Assembly: GCF_010015445.1 (NCBI RefSeq) | Contig: NC_053116.1 | Coordinates: forward strand, 35,448,785-35,512,784 | DNA from: Perca fluviatilis | Taxonomy: Eukaryota; Chordata; Actinopteri; Perciformes; Percidae | Direction: 5' to 3' | Length of the DNA: 64,000 nt | Part shown: one piece after another, positions 46,601-57,366 of the stretch | Numbering within the stretch: the stretch's first letter is position 1 | Layout of the letters: each line of letters begins with the position of its first letter | The notes under the pieces: generated by a model | What the model was told of the DNA's origin: nothing | Database searches by the model: none | Seen by the model: only the letters and a program-made list of their open reading frames with translations | Translations under genes and position numbers: made by a program

Positions 46601-48588
46601 CAAGGCCTCCAACATGATGATGCTGTTTCCTCTGATGACCTAGGAGGAATCAGACCACACAGTTAACACGCTGCATTTACTGTTAGAGACTTCCCAGAGG
46701 ACTCATTCTAAAATTGAGATTTACTTACGGTACTAAGGGTTTATTTCAACCAAAGCAGAGTGGTGATTGTTGGAACAATTGTAATGGCAAAATTACATTT
46801 AAGCATAATTCCTCATATTTTTATGTTTTATTTCTACTTGTTTTTTCTTACAATACTGAAAGAGAGTTTATCTCATTCCCACATGTAGATTCTGATTCTA
46901 ACTAAGTGAGAATCAGAAAGTCTGGAACATAATGTGAGCACTGTCTGTCTGAACAGATAGGGGCTACAAGGTCACCCTAAAACTAGCTCTAGTTTTCCCA
47001 TGCCAGTTTGAGATGTAACTGGGTAAAGTCGTACAGAGGAGGTAGAGTCGGTGGAAGATGTCTATCTAGGATGTCTGCTTTAAGTTTTTTATTGTAGCGT
47101 CATAATAATCCGAGTGTGTGTGCTGTGGCTCTGAATTAAGCCCTGGTGTGCTGTCACTCATTGCAGGACTGCACTGGGAGCCTGGGCTCTTTCGTTAATT
47201 TGCCAGGAACTGACTCCACACTGGGCTTCTGAGCCTTTTGTGAAATCATGTTGCTCCTATATTTGCAAATATATTTTTAATGAAATACAAAAACCTAACT
47301 TGGTTTAGTGCCCTACTGTCTTATTTGTTTCACTTTACTAAACTTTCAAACTTTACTCCTGCTGCAAAAGAAACTTCCACTACACAATGGAAAGACAAAC
47401 CAAGGAGGCCTTTGATAGTTTTATTTTGTATTTGAAGGTTGTTTTACGGTGATAATATCACAGTTTTTAAATTGAGAGATTGATGGGTTTGGCGATAGAG
47501 AGTTTGAGGATGTTGTTGTCGGACATTACACAATAATCTGAGCCTGTCAGTGGTAAAACAAGCACGATCCCAGCGCTCTCCAGTAGATGGCGGTATTGCA
47601 CTGCTGTTAAACTACATGAAGATGATGAAAAAGCCTTGTGAGATGTGTCCTAAACTGCATCTCATAGCCCTTAAATTGCCTCCTTGACTCCTTCACTTGC
47701 CTCCCTTCGTTGCATCTTAGTCCATTCCACCTAGGAGGCACGGTCGAGACGTTAGGAAATCATGGGAGGAGAGAGGCAACAAGCAAATGTGTTTTAGAGG
47801 AATGAGATGTCCTTTTCTCTGAAGCCTCACGTGAATTCATCAGCTGTTTGGGCAGAGTTAGCAACTCCTTCAGCTGCACAGCTTCCGGGAAGGTTGCTCT
47901 CGTGTATCCTCGGCTATAGCTCCTCAATGATCCCTCCTCGATGCTCGCCCCTCTGTCCTCTGGGCAGGAATAAGAGCTTAGAGACGGCCTTCACCGAGGA
48001 GGGATAGAACAACAGAACAGCCGAGGACCAAGGAGTCGAGGAGCTATCAAATAAGAGCCAGGAGATGCAACTCTAGACATGTTATTATGGAACCCACGCA
48101 ACTTCTACATAAGACCTGCCCTTTAATATTATTCACACGCTACTATTGGCCAGGCGTCCATGCTCACGCAAGGTAACGTAACCCGATTTGTTCAGGTCCT
48201 GTCCCCTGACCAGTCAGCTATCCTAACATTAACCACTCGAGGTCAATGCCTAACCTCACCAATCAGGCTCCTTTGAGGGCGGGACTTGCCTAGACGTTGA
48301 GTGGGATCCATAATAACGCATCAGAGACGATTGGCCTAGAATCTGCTTGACGTTCTTCAATAAAATAATAATAATTGATATTATTAGGACTTTGTCGTCA
48401 AATAAATTACATTTATGTTTTCAGTATCATTGTTGCAGTTCATTTGCAATTTGCTTTGTGTTGTTATGGCGACAGTTACAGTTTGCTACTTCTTGGAGCG
48501 TGCGTAGCGTTAACGTTTTAGTACAGTTCACAACCGCAACCTTTCCAGCCTCTCCCACCACCCACAGAATAACCAGTGTAACCGAGGG
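46601..48588. other. Non-coding; pieces shared with 10.0-10.8 kb
   Basis: 46600-46760 and 47380-47600 match 9960-10130 and 10125-10290 plus 10735-10760. Between them, 46770-47380 is inserted sequence of unknown type. 47640-48060 is GC-rich with repeated CTCCT and GAGGAG words that can fold. 48060-48588 shows no gene; the 142-codon frame at 48347-48775 runs into the LTR-like region and has no domain. Confidence 0.45.
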
Positions 48589-49078
48589 TGTTATGGTTGT
48601 GTATGTTTCTGTTTCCTGTTTTATTTTGGTAGTCTGTTCTGTCTTGTCTTGTTTAACTTCCTGCCTTGTGTTTTCCCGCCTTTGTAATTGTCTGCCCCAC
48701 CCTGATTTGTTTCACCTGTCTCTTGTTTCCTCGTTACCTCTTGTATTTAGTCTCTGTGTTTTCGTTGTCTGGTAGGTTATTGTAATGTTTTGGGTGTTTG
48801 TGTGGAGTCTAACACAGTTGTCTCTGTGTTCCAGTTTTTTGGTATTCCAGTTCTTTTGCTTCCTCTACATTCTGGAATGATTTTTGCCTGCTGCCTAGAG
48901 GACTCCTTTGGTAGTATTTCTTTTGTGATTAAATCCTCAAACTCACCACTGCCTGGCTGTCTCTGCATTTGGGTCCTCCAATTCTCTGAACTCCGTGGCC
49001 TTCAGTGCCTTTTTTCCAGATTAGAGCAATAGCCCCTCCAAATGTCTGAGCACGTCCCTGTAAAATACCTTACACCAG
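48589..49078 (+). mobile_element. LTR-like sequence
   Basis: Begins TGTTATGGTTGTGTATG and is rich in TTGTCTTG, TTCCTGCCTTGTG and CCTCGTTACCTCTTG words, followed by GATTAAATCCTCAAAC and TGCCTGGCTGTCTCTGCATT. This order is that of LTRs of several teleost Gypsy-type elements. The right end is eroded and there is no internal region. Confidence 0.4.
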
Positions 49079-49227
49079 CTAACACATTTAACCCCCTTCA
49101 TTAATAAGCACCTAACAACTTGGCCTTGTGGGAATTGATGAAGTAGTTAAAGGGCATATATCATTAAGCTGAGAGAACAAATGGAAAAAACTGAGGCACT
49201 AAAATAATCACATGTAGCACATGTATT

Positions 49228-49714
49228 ACTAATCAATCCCTCCAGAAAAATGCGATTATTGATTGCATAATTCAGTGCATAATCAGCCAAAGTCCGCATA
49301 TTTATGCGGGGCCGCATTTTTTCAAATACGCCTCACTTTCGCCGCATAAATTGCCAATTTCCGCGCAAAATATGCAGTGCTTGCATGATGTTGTAATCCC
49401 CGCATTTTCGTTGCAAAAAAGTCACATATATCTTAGTAGAAAGTTAAAAAATGTTATGTTTGATTCACACAAGAGCAGCCATTTTCCCCTGTTGCCATGG
49501 GAACGTTATGAAGTGACGTAATTACATGATGTGAACATCATCAAAAAGCAGGGTGTTTGGGAATCACTTTTTTTTCTCTTTTTCATCAAACCGCAGTTTT
49601 TGCAAGTTCCCGCACATTCCATAGCATTTAAAAAAGAAATTGCCGCATAATCAAGGATTTTTGCCCGCAACAATCACAAAAAAACTCTGCATTTTTCTGG
49701 AAGGACTGACTAAT
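49228..49714. mobile_element. Small DNA transposon with 6-bp target duplication
   Basis: Element 49234-49708 (475 bp). Ends CAATCCCTCCAGAAAAATGC and, inverted, CAGTCCTTCCAGAAAAATGC. ACTAAT flanks both sides. The interior repeats CCGCAT/ATGCGG words and has no coding capacity. Family unknown to me; the 6-base duplication matches that of the element at 25992. Confidence 0.8.
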
Positions 49715-50461
49715 GTGATGGTATATTTTATCAAATAATTTTGTCTGTAAAATATAGAGGGAAGGTGGTTGCTACAATAATGACGATGCCTTGACAAGCT
49801 ATGAACATATACTCTTGAGATTTTGGTTACGGAATGCTATACTTAATAAATTTTTTGAGAATATGGAAGGCAAATTGTCTTTAATAACCTCAGGTCAAAC
49901 AAGATATTTGTTGTTCTTCTTTTTGTTTGTATTTCCCTCCTCTCTTTCTTCTTCCATCTTTTTCTTCTCATTTTAGTTTTTGTTTTATTTGCCATCTTAT
50001 TTTTTCATTCTCCGTTTGGAGCAAAGAGTTATTTTTCAGGATGTTGTGTTTTCACCTCGTTATTCCCTAAATGATCACAGAGACTTTAACATAAGAAACT
50101 TGCTAATATTGGGTAACAGGGAAAAGAGAAGGAAGCAACGATTTCACAGTCCTGAAAACTACAGACTACAGTCTGTGAATGTAATGCACCGTTGAAACCC
50201 AACACATATTCTTTGTCATAGGGGGGAACGCCCATATCTGTCCTCAGCTGACTTTCTTTTCTTATCTGTCATGTCTAATGAAAACATTTGTTCATATCTC
50301 TTCCTCAGCGTGTTTATCTGGTTCTGCAGTTAGACACACCAACGGTTGATGAAGGAACCGTTGGTGGGAAAGGAAAACCTTTTTCATTTAGCAGATCATA
50401 TCCTCACCATGTTCTTTCTGGACTTTGATTTCTCTTATTCATGAAAGCCATCTGATTTTAG
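49715..50461. other. Non-coding, partly shared with 10.8-10.97 kb
   Basis: 50040-50210 is a direct copy of 10800-10970 (TTTTCACCTCGTTATTCCCT). The rest is T-rich, no gene. Confidence 0.5.
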
Positions 50462-52080
50462 TCTGCGATAACACTTTACAATAAGGTACACAAAAAAATA
50501 GGTAGTTAATGATTAGTTACTGTTTTTGAAAGGGTAGTTACCCTTTTTCAGAAGGGTAGTTACCCTTTTCAAAAAGGATAACTACCCTTTGAGTTGCTAT
50601 GTCACCAATTGTCTAAACTACATTAGTTGATGTTGACGTTGAAACACTTTACTGAGGAAAAGGGTAGTTACCCTTTTCAGAAGGGTAGTTACCCTTTTTC
50701 AGAAGGGTAACGAATGGTTAGTTACCCTTTTTCAAAAGGGTAGTTACCCTTTTTCAGAAGGGTAACGAATGGTTAGTTACCCTTTTTGAAAAGGGTAGTT
50801 ACCCTTTTCAGAAGGGTAGTTAACCTTTTTGAAAAGGTAGTTAGCCTTCTTCAGAAGGGTAACGAATGGTTAGTTACCCATTTTCAAAAAGGGTAGCTCA
50901 GTTACCCCTTTTCAGAAGGGTAGTTACCCTTTTTCAGAAGGGTAACGAATGGTTAGTACCCTTTTCAGAAGGGTAGTTACCCATTTTCAAAGGGTAGTTA
51001 CCCTTTTCAGAAGGGTAACGAATCGGTTAGTTACCCTTTTTCAAAGGGTAGTTACCCTTTTCAGAAGGGTAGTTACCCTTTTCAGAAGGGTAACGAATGG
51101 TTAGTTACCCTTTTTCAAAAGGGTAGTTACCCTTTTTCAGAAGGGTAACGAATGGTTAGTTACCCTTTTTCAGAAGGGTAGTTAACCTTTTTCAGAAGGG
51201 TAGTTACCCTTTTTGAAAAGGGTAGTTACCCTTTTTCAGAAGGGTAACGAATGGTTAGTTACCCATTTTCAAAAGGGTAGTTACCCTTTTTCAGAAGGGT
51301 AGTTACCCTTTTTCAGAAGGGTAACGAATGGTTAGTTACCCTTTTTCAAAAGGGTAGTTACCCATTTTCAAAGGGTAGTTACCCTTTTCAGAAGGGTAAC
51401 CGATGGTTAGTTACCCTTTTCAAAAGGGTAGTTACCCTTTTTCAGAAGGGTAGTTACCCTTTTTCAGAAGGGTAACGAATGGTTAGTTACCCTTTTTCAA
51501 AAGGGTAGTTACCCTTTTTCAGAAGGGTAGTTACCCTTTTTCAGAAGGGTAACGAATGGTTAGTTACCCTTTTTCAAAAGGGTAGTTACCCTTTTTCAGA
51601 AGGGTAGTTACCCTTTTTCAAAAGGGTAGTTACCCTTTTTCAGAAGGGTAACGAATGGTTAGTTACCCTTTTTAAAAGGGTAGTTACCCTTTTCAGAAGG
51701 GGTAGTTACCCTTTTGAAAAGGGTAGTACCTTTTCAGAAGGGTAGTTACCCTTTGTAAAGGGTAGTTCCACTTTTCAGAAGGGTAGTTACCCTTTTGAAA
51801 GGTGTTACGTTACCTTTTCAGAAGGGTAACGAATGGTTAGCTACCCTTTTTCAAACGGGTAGTTACCCTTTTTGAAAAGGGTAGTTACCCTTTTTCAGAA
51901 GGGTAGTTACCCTTTTTGAAAAGTGTAGTTACCCTTTTTGAGAAGGGTTGTTACCCTTTTTGAAAAGGGTAGTTACCCTTTTTCAGAAGGGTAGTTACCC
52001 TTTTGAAAAGAGTAGTTACCCTTTTTCAAAAGGGTAGTTACCCTTTTTGAGAAGGGTAACTACCCTTCTCAAAAAGGCAT
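50462..52080. repeat. Near-palindromic minisatellite
   Basis: About 70 copies of a unit of 20-21 bases, AAGGGTAGTTACCCTTTTTC, joined by CAG, mixed with a longer variant containing GGGTAACGAATGGTTAGTTA. Each unit is almost its own reverse complement, so single strands can form stacked hairpins. The left edge, ACACTTTACAATAAGGTACA, resembles the end of a dispersed fish repeat family from which the array may have grown. A unit of other sequence (50600-50660) interrupts it near the start. Confidence 0.95.
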
Positions 52081-52619
52081 ATCATATAGTGGGGGGTCTG
52101 GGTGTCCTCCCCCAGGGAAGTTTTGAGAATTTGAGAACGACTACATTTCCTGTATTCGGATACAGTTTTATGCACCAATTTATATAAATGTATACATTTA
52201 ATATAACAAAAATATAATGGAAAGTATGTTGTTATGTATCATTGGGCACTTTTAAGTGGGTATATGGAAATCCTGGAGCTTTCTTAGTGGGTATACTGCG
52301 TATATACCTGTGTATTACGTAGACTACACCACTGACTTCCTCCCACTGTACAACAGTCAAGCCAAAATATCCCGGATACGGGTGCCGCAATCTTGCAGTT
52401 TTGGAGCCAGAGTCTCCGCAGTAGTAAAGTCCCACCCAATCACGAGTCAATCATGATGTTTCACCCTTTTAACTTGTTAAAACTCATCAAGAAAATTAAC
52501 ACTTCACAAGTTCACTTGTCAATTCAGCATATCTCTGGTGATGACACTATAAAGACTTAGTGATTCAGCCAGGTCAATATCAGAGAACACTATGGACATT
52601 GTAACATGCCTAGAGGTAA
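52081..52619. other. Non-coding stretch
   Basis: No gene. GTGGGTATATGG and GTGGGTATACTG occur 35 bases apart (52256-52300). Overlapping frames on both strands (52232-52456) carry no domain. Confidence 0.4.
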
Positions 52620-53960
52620 AGAGTCCCTGCTTCTCTTTCTCTCTCTCTCTCCCTCCCCTGTTTGGTGTTAAGCATGATTGGTTTCCACCTACGCATTCCA
52701 GTAATGCTGCTCAGTTCCCTCAGACATCAAGTTTCTTATCATACTGTAGTTGGACCATATATAAAAGGAGGACACCTTGAGAGCTCACACTCTTTAGCCT
52801 GCCTGAGCCAGTTCAAGTGAGGAGCGAGGAAATATGAGTTGGGGTATCCTTTGCTCTTTTCACAGTTTGTCTAGAGATACTAGAATGTTTGCTCGCCACC
52901 TTTTTCTTTCTTTTTTACAGAAAAGTAAGTTAAGTCAAGAGCACCTGGTCCTGTCCTCGCCCCTGTAAGATTTCACTAGATGACGTGTTCTTAGATTTCT
53001 GAGGACGAAGGAGAGGCTAGGTTCGGATTGAAAGATTAAGCAAGATGGTTTAATAAAACAACATGAAAAACGATAGTCAAATCACAATTAAACATAAAAC
53101 ATAAAACACTACCAGCATCAGACTGCAAACATGCTTCCCCTGTCGGGACACAAGTTAGCAGCCATGCGACATGACAAACAATACACTGTAAACAGCGGAC
53201 CTCAACTTGCTTCCCTTGCGGGTCACAGATTGAAGTCCTGAGACCTTCTCCGGATCACACATTTATTCCCCCACATCTGGGTGGTTCCTCAAATGAAATC
53301 TTCCCCTATTGGTCAGAGGTCGTTCTTTGTCTTAATCACGTCTGGCTCGACAGGGGATGGCTCTCAAAGTTGTTTAAACAATAAGTCTTCCAGCGCTTTT
53401 ACATTTATGCTAAATAACAACAATGACCTAATTCTTTAGAAGCTAGAGTTTGGGTGAGGCAGTCAAATGCTGATTAGTGTATTTGATTAGATCCAGCAAG
53501 TACACTGTTTTCAAAACTATAGCCGGGTTTTAACTTTTTTAACTTCAACACCCCTCCCCCACATTTTGAGAACCTTTTGTTCGTAAGAGATATGACCTGA
53601 AAAGAAATGCTTTCATTTTCACTTCTCCTCTTTCAATTCTTTGGTTACATGTTAACCTCTCCATCTTCCCATAATCAAAAAGGGGATGTGCGGATTCAGG
53701 AACAAGGAACAATGTGAGGCATATCTGTTAAATAAGCAGTAATAAATGTGGAAGTAAAACAAGAGCTAGCTTCAAGCCCAGAGGGAGATTTCAGTTTACA
53801 GAATGAGTGCTTTTACAATAAAACCTGAGAAATGATTTTATTTTTTTAAAGTACTTTAGATTAATGCCCAAAAATGAAAGATTTGCCAATAATAAAGAAA
53901 TACTACAATATGCCACATTTGAAACTGTAGAGGCTACAATTAGCAAATGAACTGTAAATA
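52620..53960 (-). repeat. Inverted copy of the 7.2-8.4 kb block
   Basis: 52620-52800 matches 8400-8230 inverted (CATGATTGGTTTCCACCTAC) and 53570-53960 matches 7790-7440 inverted (GAAAGCATT and TAATCTAAAGTACTTTA words). A family X LTR (52986-53550) sits between, absent from the 7-8 kb copy. Confidence 0.75.
52986..53550 (-). mobile_element. Family X solo LTR
   Basis: On the minus strand it runs from TGTTGAAGTTAAAAAAGTT to AAATCTAAGAACA, 565 bases, lacking about 150 bases of the central part found at 33909-34622. No internal region and no clear target duplication. Confidence 0.7.
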
Positions 53961-54394
53961 TAACCAGTGAGAACATTGTTCAAAGTACATTATATTTTTT
54001 TCACTTTTATATGTGTAACTTACCTTGATACGTTTCTTCAAATTCGACGGTGCGGTGAATTTTTTGAAGGCCATTATTTTGCAATCTTTCAGGAGGCAGA
54101 GTAGGCACTTCATTCTATATGAACTGTTTTTCACTCCGACAAATGAAAGTAGGGTCAGGGGCAGCCTCCTTCCGCACCCTCACCATCAGCCTCACCACCA
54201 CGATCACTCCAAGTCAAAGGTATGAAGGTGGTGTTTCTGTTTCTTCCATTGCCAAACAAACTAACAAAGCTGTGTTTGTGTTCTCAAAGCAGGCAGGCAG
54301 CAGAGCTAAAGGCAGGATGGGAGGACGCACGGTCTTCTCTTCTTATAAGACAGCTTGATTCGCTCGATTCACTCAATGATGAGCCAGCTTCATC
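53961..54394. other. Non-coding or unrecognised
   Basis: Includes short frames at 54025-54410 with His/Pro/Ser-rich stretches (LPHPHHQPHHHDHSKSK). No domain. A GT/AG-bounded reading cannot be supported. Confidence 0.35.
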
Positions 54395-54862
54395 AAAGAG
54401 AAACTCTTGAGCATTTATTTTCGTCATGTCCTCATACTAAATTACTTTAGAGTGAACTGTGTTGATACTTACCTGATCTTATTTACCCTGAATTCTCCTT
54501 GTGCTGGGAAAATGTACTTTTTGGTTTCATTAACTATGACACAAATCTCACCTCTCATTTTGATTTAATCAACCTGATTTTAATTGACATACATTCATCC
54601 ATAAATCCAAATTCCAAAATAAAACCCCTAACTTCATAGAGCTGTCCATTCACATTAAACACTATACATTTCTACTATACCTGTTGCAGTAATAAGAAGG
54701 CTGTTAGAACACACACACTTTTAGTGTGTCTTTTAGTGTAGTTGTTTTCTTTCTTTTTATTATTATTGAATTTTTTGTATCTTCCCTGGTGTACTTGACC
54801 TGTTTGTATTGTATATACTTGTTGCTGTATACTTGTTATGTGCTCAATAAAAAGGAAAAAAA
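54395..54862 (+). pseudogene. L1/Tx1-like LINE, 3' end
   Basis: Broken frames read SCPHTKLL, CWENVLFGFINYDTNLTSHF and INLILIDIHSS, then NKKAVRTHTL, the C-terminal end of ORF2 of Tx1-type L1 elements as I know it in fish. A 3' tail with CTCAATAAAAAGG and an A-run ends it. It is 5'-truncated. Confidence 0.6.
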
Positions 54863-55019
54863 AGAACTGTGTGCCTGCTGGCAGAGGAACTGAACTGTGT
54901 CTTTGTTCCTTTTGAGGCCAAAAGGCCCAACATAGACCTACTCGCTCCTCCAGCCTCCGGCACCAACATACTCACTTAGTTTTATTTGGGAAAATAAACA
55001 TCATCACATCAAAACAGGA
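54863..55019. other. Spacer
   Basis: CTGCTGGCAGAGGAACTGAAC resembles the inverse of 7165-7190. No gene. Confidence 0.3.
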
Positions 55020-55263
55020 GATTAGCTCAAACGTTATGAGAAAGGTGGGATAAAAGCATTAGATTTTGAAATTATAAATGGTGTATTAAAAATGTAAGTG
55101 GCTTCAATATTTTTAAAGAAATAGTGAAGAGGTGTGATTCTCTTCACCGTCACTAGTGTTCAGTAAATTAGGAGGCATTGAGTTTCTGTTCAAATGGGAT
55201 TTAGAAATATCTAAACTGCCTGTTAAACTCTCTGCCTTTCACCAACAGGTCCTGTTATACTGG
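55020..55263 (+). pseudogene. L1/Tx1-like LINE ORF2, part before the Gypsy insertion
   Basis: Frame at 55156-55263 reads LGGIEFLFKWDLEISKLPVK then LSAFHQQVLLYW. The FHQQVLLYW block is typical of Tx1-type L1 ORF2 downstream of the RT. The frame stops at the Gypsy LTR and its continuation is at 62346. Confidence 0.65.
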
Positions 55264-55848
55264 TGTAGCCGGGTGGTGAATTTGAACACCATCACATTTA
55301 TTTCTGGTTTGTTTCAATATGTATTTTGCGTTCAAAAAATGAAAGAAATGTGCATTTGTTTGTTTGTTGGCAGAGGATACATTTTTAGTTAGTTATTCCA
55401 GCCACTAGGTGGCGGTGTCACACGCCAAGAGTTGCGCGGTGCCTCTTGGTCGCTCTCTTTTTTCCTTTCGGGCCGATCAGGGAAACAGCACGGTGGAGAA
55501 TCCTAAGTACATTGTGTGAAATAAAAGGATGAGATTGACTTTGGATGGATGTCGATGGATTTTGTGTGTAGCTGCCGACGCCAGTGTTTCCATGTGTTAG
55601 CGAGACATCAGAGTGACAAGTGTGTGACGTTGCGCTCCCGGTGAAGCCCGTTTTTTTTTCAGAGTCTGTATTCTGGGAAATTGTCCTTAGCCACTGCCGT
55701 ATGTTTCGGATAATTTTGTGTTAATTATTTTATTTATTTTTTGGTTTAGGCCTTTCTGCCAAATTGAAAATACTGCCAATGTTGCAGAAATAAACTAACC
55801 CCGAAGAAGTTATTGTGTCCTGTGTGGGTCTTAGTTCAGCAGGCTACA
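55264..55848 (+). mobile_element. Gypsy 5' LTR
   Basis: 585 bases. It contains GAAATAAAAGG (about 55519) and CAGAAATAAACTAACC (about 55783), both possible polyadenylation signals. It ends GGCTACA, the inverse of its start. Confidence 0.95.
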
Positions 55849-55854
55849 CAATTT

Positions 55855-55871
55855 TGGTACCAGGAGTGGGG
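55855..55871 (+). promoter_or_regulatory. Gypsy primer binding site
   Basis: TGGTACCAGGAGTGGGG starts six bases behind the 5' LTR. TGG pairs with the CCA end of a tRNA primer. The tRNA was not identified. Confidence 0.6.
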
Positions 55872-56229
55872 TGACAGGAGAATACCTTTTCTTTTCAAAT
55901 TGGCAATAGAGTGGTCTCAATTTCTTTCTTTTTTTTTAAACCAAAATACGGCAGTGGTGAAGATTAGCAGGTGGTGTCCAGTGTTCAAGTTCCAACGGCC
56001 AGTCTGGTGTGGATACAGAGGTCCTTGAAAAAACACCTGGTGGGGTTTCCAGCTGGCACCTGCTGTGTGCATGTGAGGAGCAGACTCGTCCATACCTGCA
56101 AGGGTTCCACTCCTGACCAGTTGCATGAAAGAAGGTTCAGAGGTGCCCTCAACTAGAGACTGTCTCCTTAGTATCATTGTTTTTTTATACATTTGGACCG
56201 AAAGGTGATAAGTGGTAAAACCTACCAAT

Positions 56230-57366
56230 ATGTCTAGTGAATCTGGTGATGAGGAAGTCGTAACCAATGACAATGGGCAGGCAGCCCCAGTCTTGGGCGA
56301 AGCAGCTGGTAGAAGTACAGATCCCATGGAAGAAATTCGGGGACAAATACTAGAGCTTAACAAATTACGCGATGAACTGAGTAGACTGCATGATGAGACA
56401 AGAGCAGATAGGGTACATAGCAGTGCACCCACACATTCTTTTGTCTACATTCCACGGGAACGTCAGGTCCAATCTTTTAGTGGAGAGTATGAGAAAGATG
56501 GGAAGACTGTGGAGGAGTTCATTGAGGAGGTTAAGAGTGTTCTAAGAACCAGGGAACATCCCAGAGGAGGGCACGGTGATTACATACTCTCACTCCTCCG
56601 CGGCCCTGCATTAGAAGAGGTGCGGCTATGTATGGGAGGTCAGTCAGTGGAGGCCAGTGATCTCTATTCCTATTTGAGAAATGCCTTTGGGGAAAAACGC
56701 AGCGCTACAAAACTTTTACAGGCTTTTTATAACCGTAAACAGGCAGATGGAGAAGATCTCCGTGACTACTCCCATGCACTGTCACAGCTTTTGAAATCTG
56801 TCATGAAACAGTCCAGTGATGCTGTACCTAATGAGAAAGTTGTGCTGAGAGACCAGTTCATTGAGGGTTTGGGGAATGCCGCTCTTAGGCGGGAACTCCG
56901 CAGGATGGTTAGGGATAAGCCAGAGTCCAGTATTCTAGATATTAGGGATGAGGCTCTCCTGTGGCAAATGGAGGAGACTAGGTCTTACACCAGAGTTGCC
57001 AAAAGCCGGCAGGTTCAGTCAGATGTCAGTGAAGCCCTGTGCTCCGTGGTCACAACAGAGAGTGAGCAACACACCATTTTAGATCAAGTTCAGAGAGCTG
57101 TTGCTCGCCAAGATAAACAGATCATGGAGCTAACTAAAACACTGGCAGAGTTGACTGGGGCTTTGAAAGATTTGACTACCTGCAGTACATGTCGGACAGT
57201 CCCAGAGCATAAACCACGAGCTAGACCCCAACCCAGATTCATTCCAGATGGAAAGCCCATATGCTTTAAGTGTAACGGGGTGGGACATGTAGCAAGGACA
57301 TGTGTCAAATCACAAAGAGTTCAGGATGAGACACAAACTGATTCCCCTGTAGCGCAGGAAAACTAG
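56230..57366 (+). CDS. Gypsy gag
   Basis: ATG at 56230, the first ATG in the frame (MSSESGDEEVV), giving 378 residues; the frame itself is open from 56212. A coiled-coil-like part (ILELNKLRDELSRLHDE) comes first, then a retrotransposon gag domain (HGDYILSLLRGPALEEVRL, LQAFYNRKQADGEDLRDYSH) and at the C-terminus a zinc knuckle CFKCNGVGHVARTC (CX2CX4HX4C). It packages element RNA into particles. It ends in TAG at 57364-57366, overlapping the pol frame by about 25 bases, with A-AAC just before the stop as a candidate for -1 frameshifting. Complete and apparently undamaged. Confidence 0.9.
   Translation: MSSESGDEEVVTNDNGQAAPVLGEAAGRSTDPMEEIRGQILELNKLRDELSRLHDETRADRVHSSAPTHSFVYIPRERQVQSFSGEYEKDGKTVEEFIEEVKSVLRTREHPRGGHGDYILSLLRGPALEEVRLCMGGQSVEASDLYSYLRNAFGEKRSATKLLQAFYNRKQADGEDLRDYSHALSQLLKSVMKQSSDAVPNEKVVLRDQFIEGLGNAALRRELRRMVRDKPESSILDIRDEALLWQMEETRSYTRVAKSRQVQSDVSEALCSVVTTESEQHTILDQVQRAVARQDKQIMELTKTLAELTGALKDLTTCSTCRTVPEHKPRARPQPRFIPDGKPICFKCNGVGHVARTCVKSQRVQDETQTDSPVAQEN

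Noticed and set aside
47807..48007. 66-codon frame in GC-rich sequence
   Set aside because: No domain, no conserved counterpart; the region has inverted CTCCT/GAGGAG words typical of repeat DNA.
50520..52075. CRISPR-like array
   Set aside because: The units are directly adjoining and self-complementary, with no unique spacers, in a vertebrate sequence.
55971..56156. Frame of 61 codons before gag
   Set aside because: It lies in the Gypsy leader and overlaps an antisense frame; no motif.
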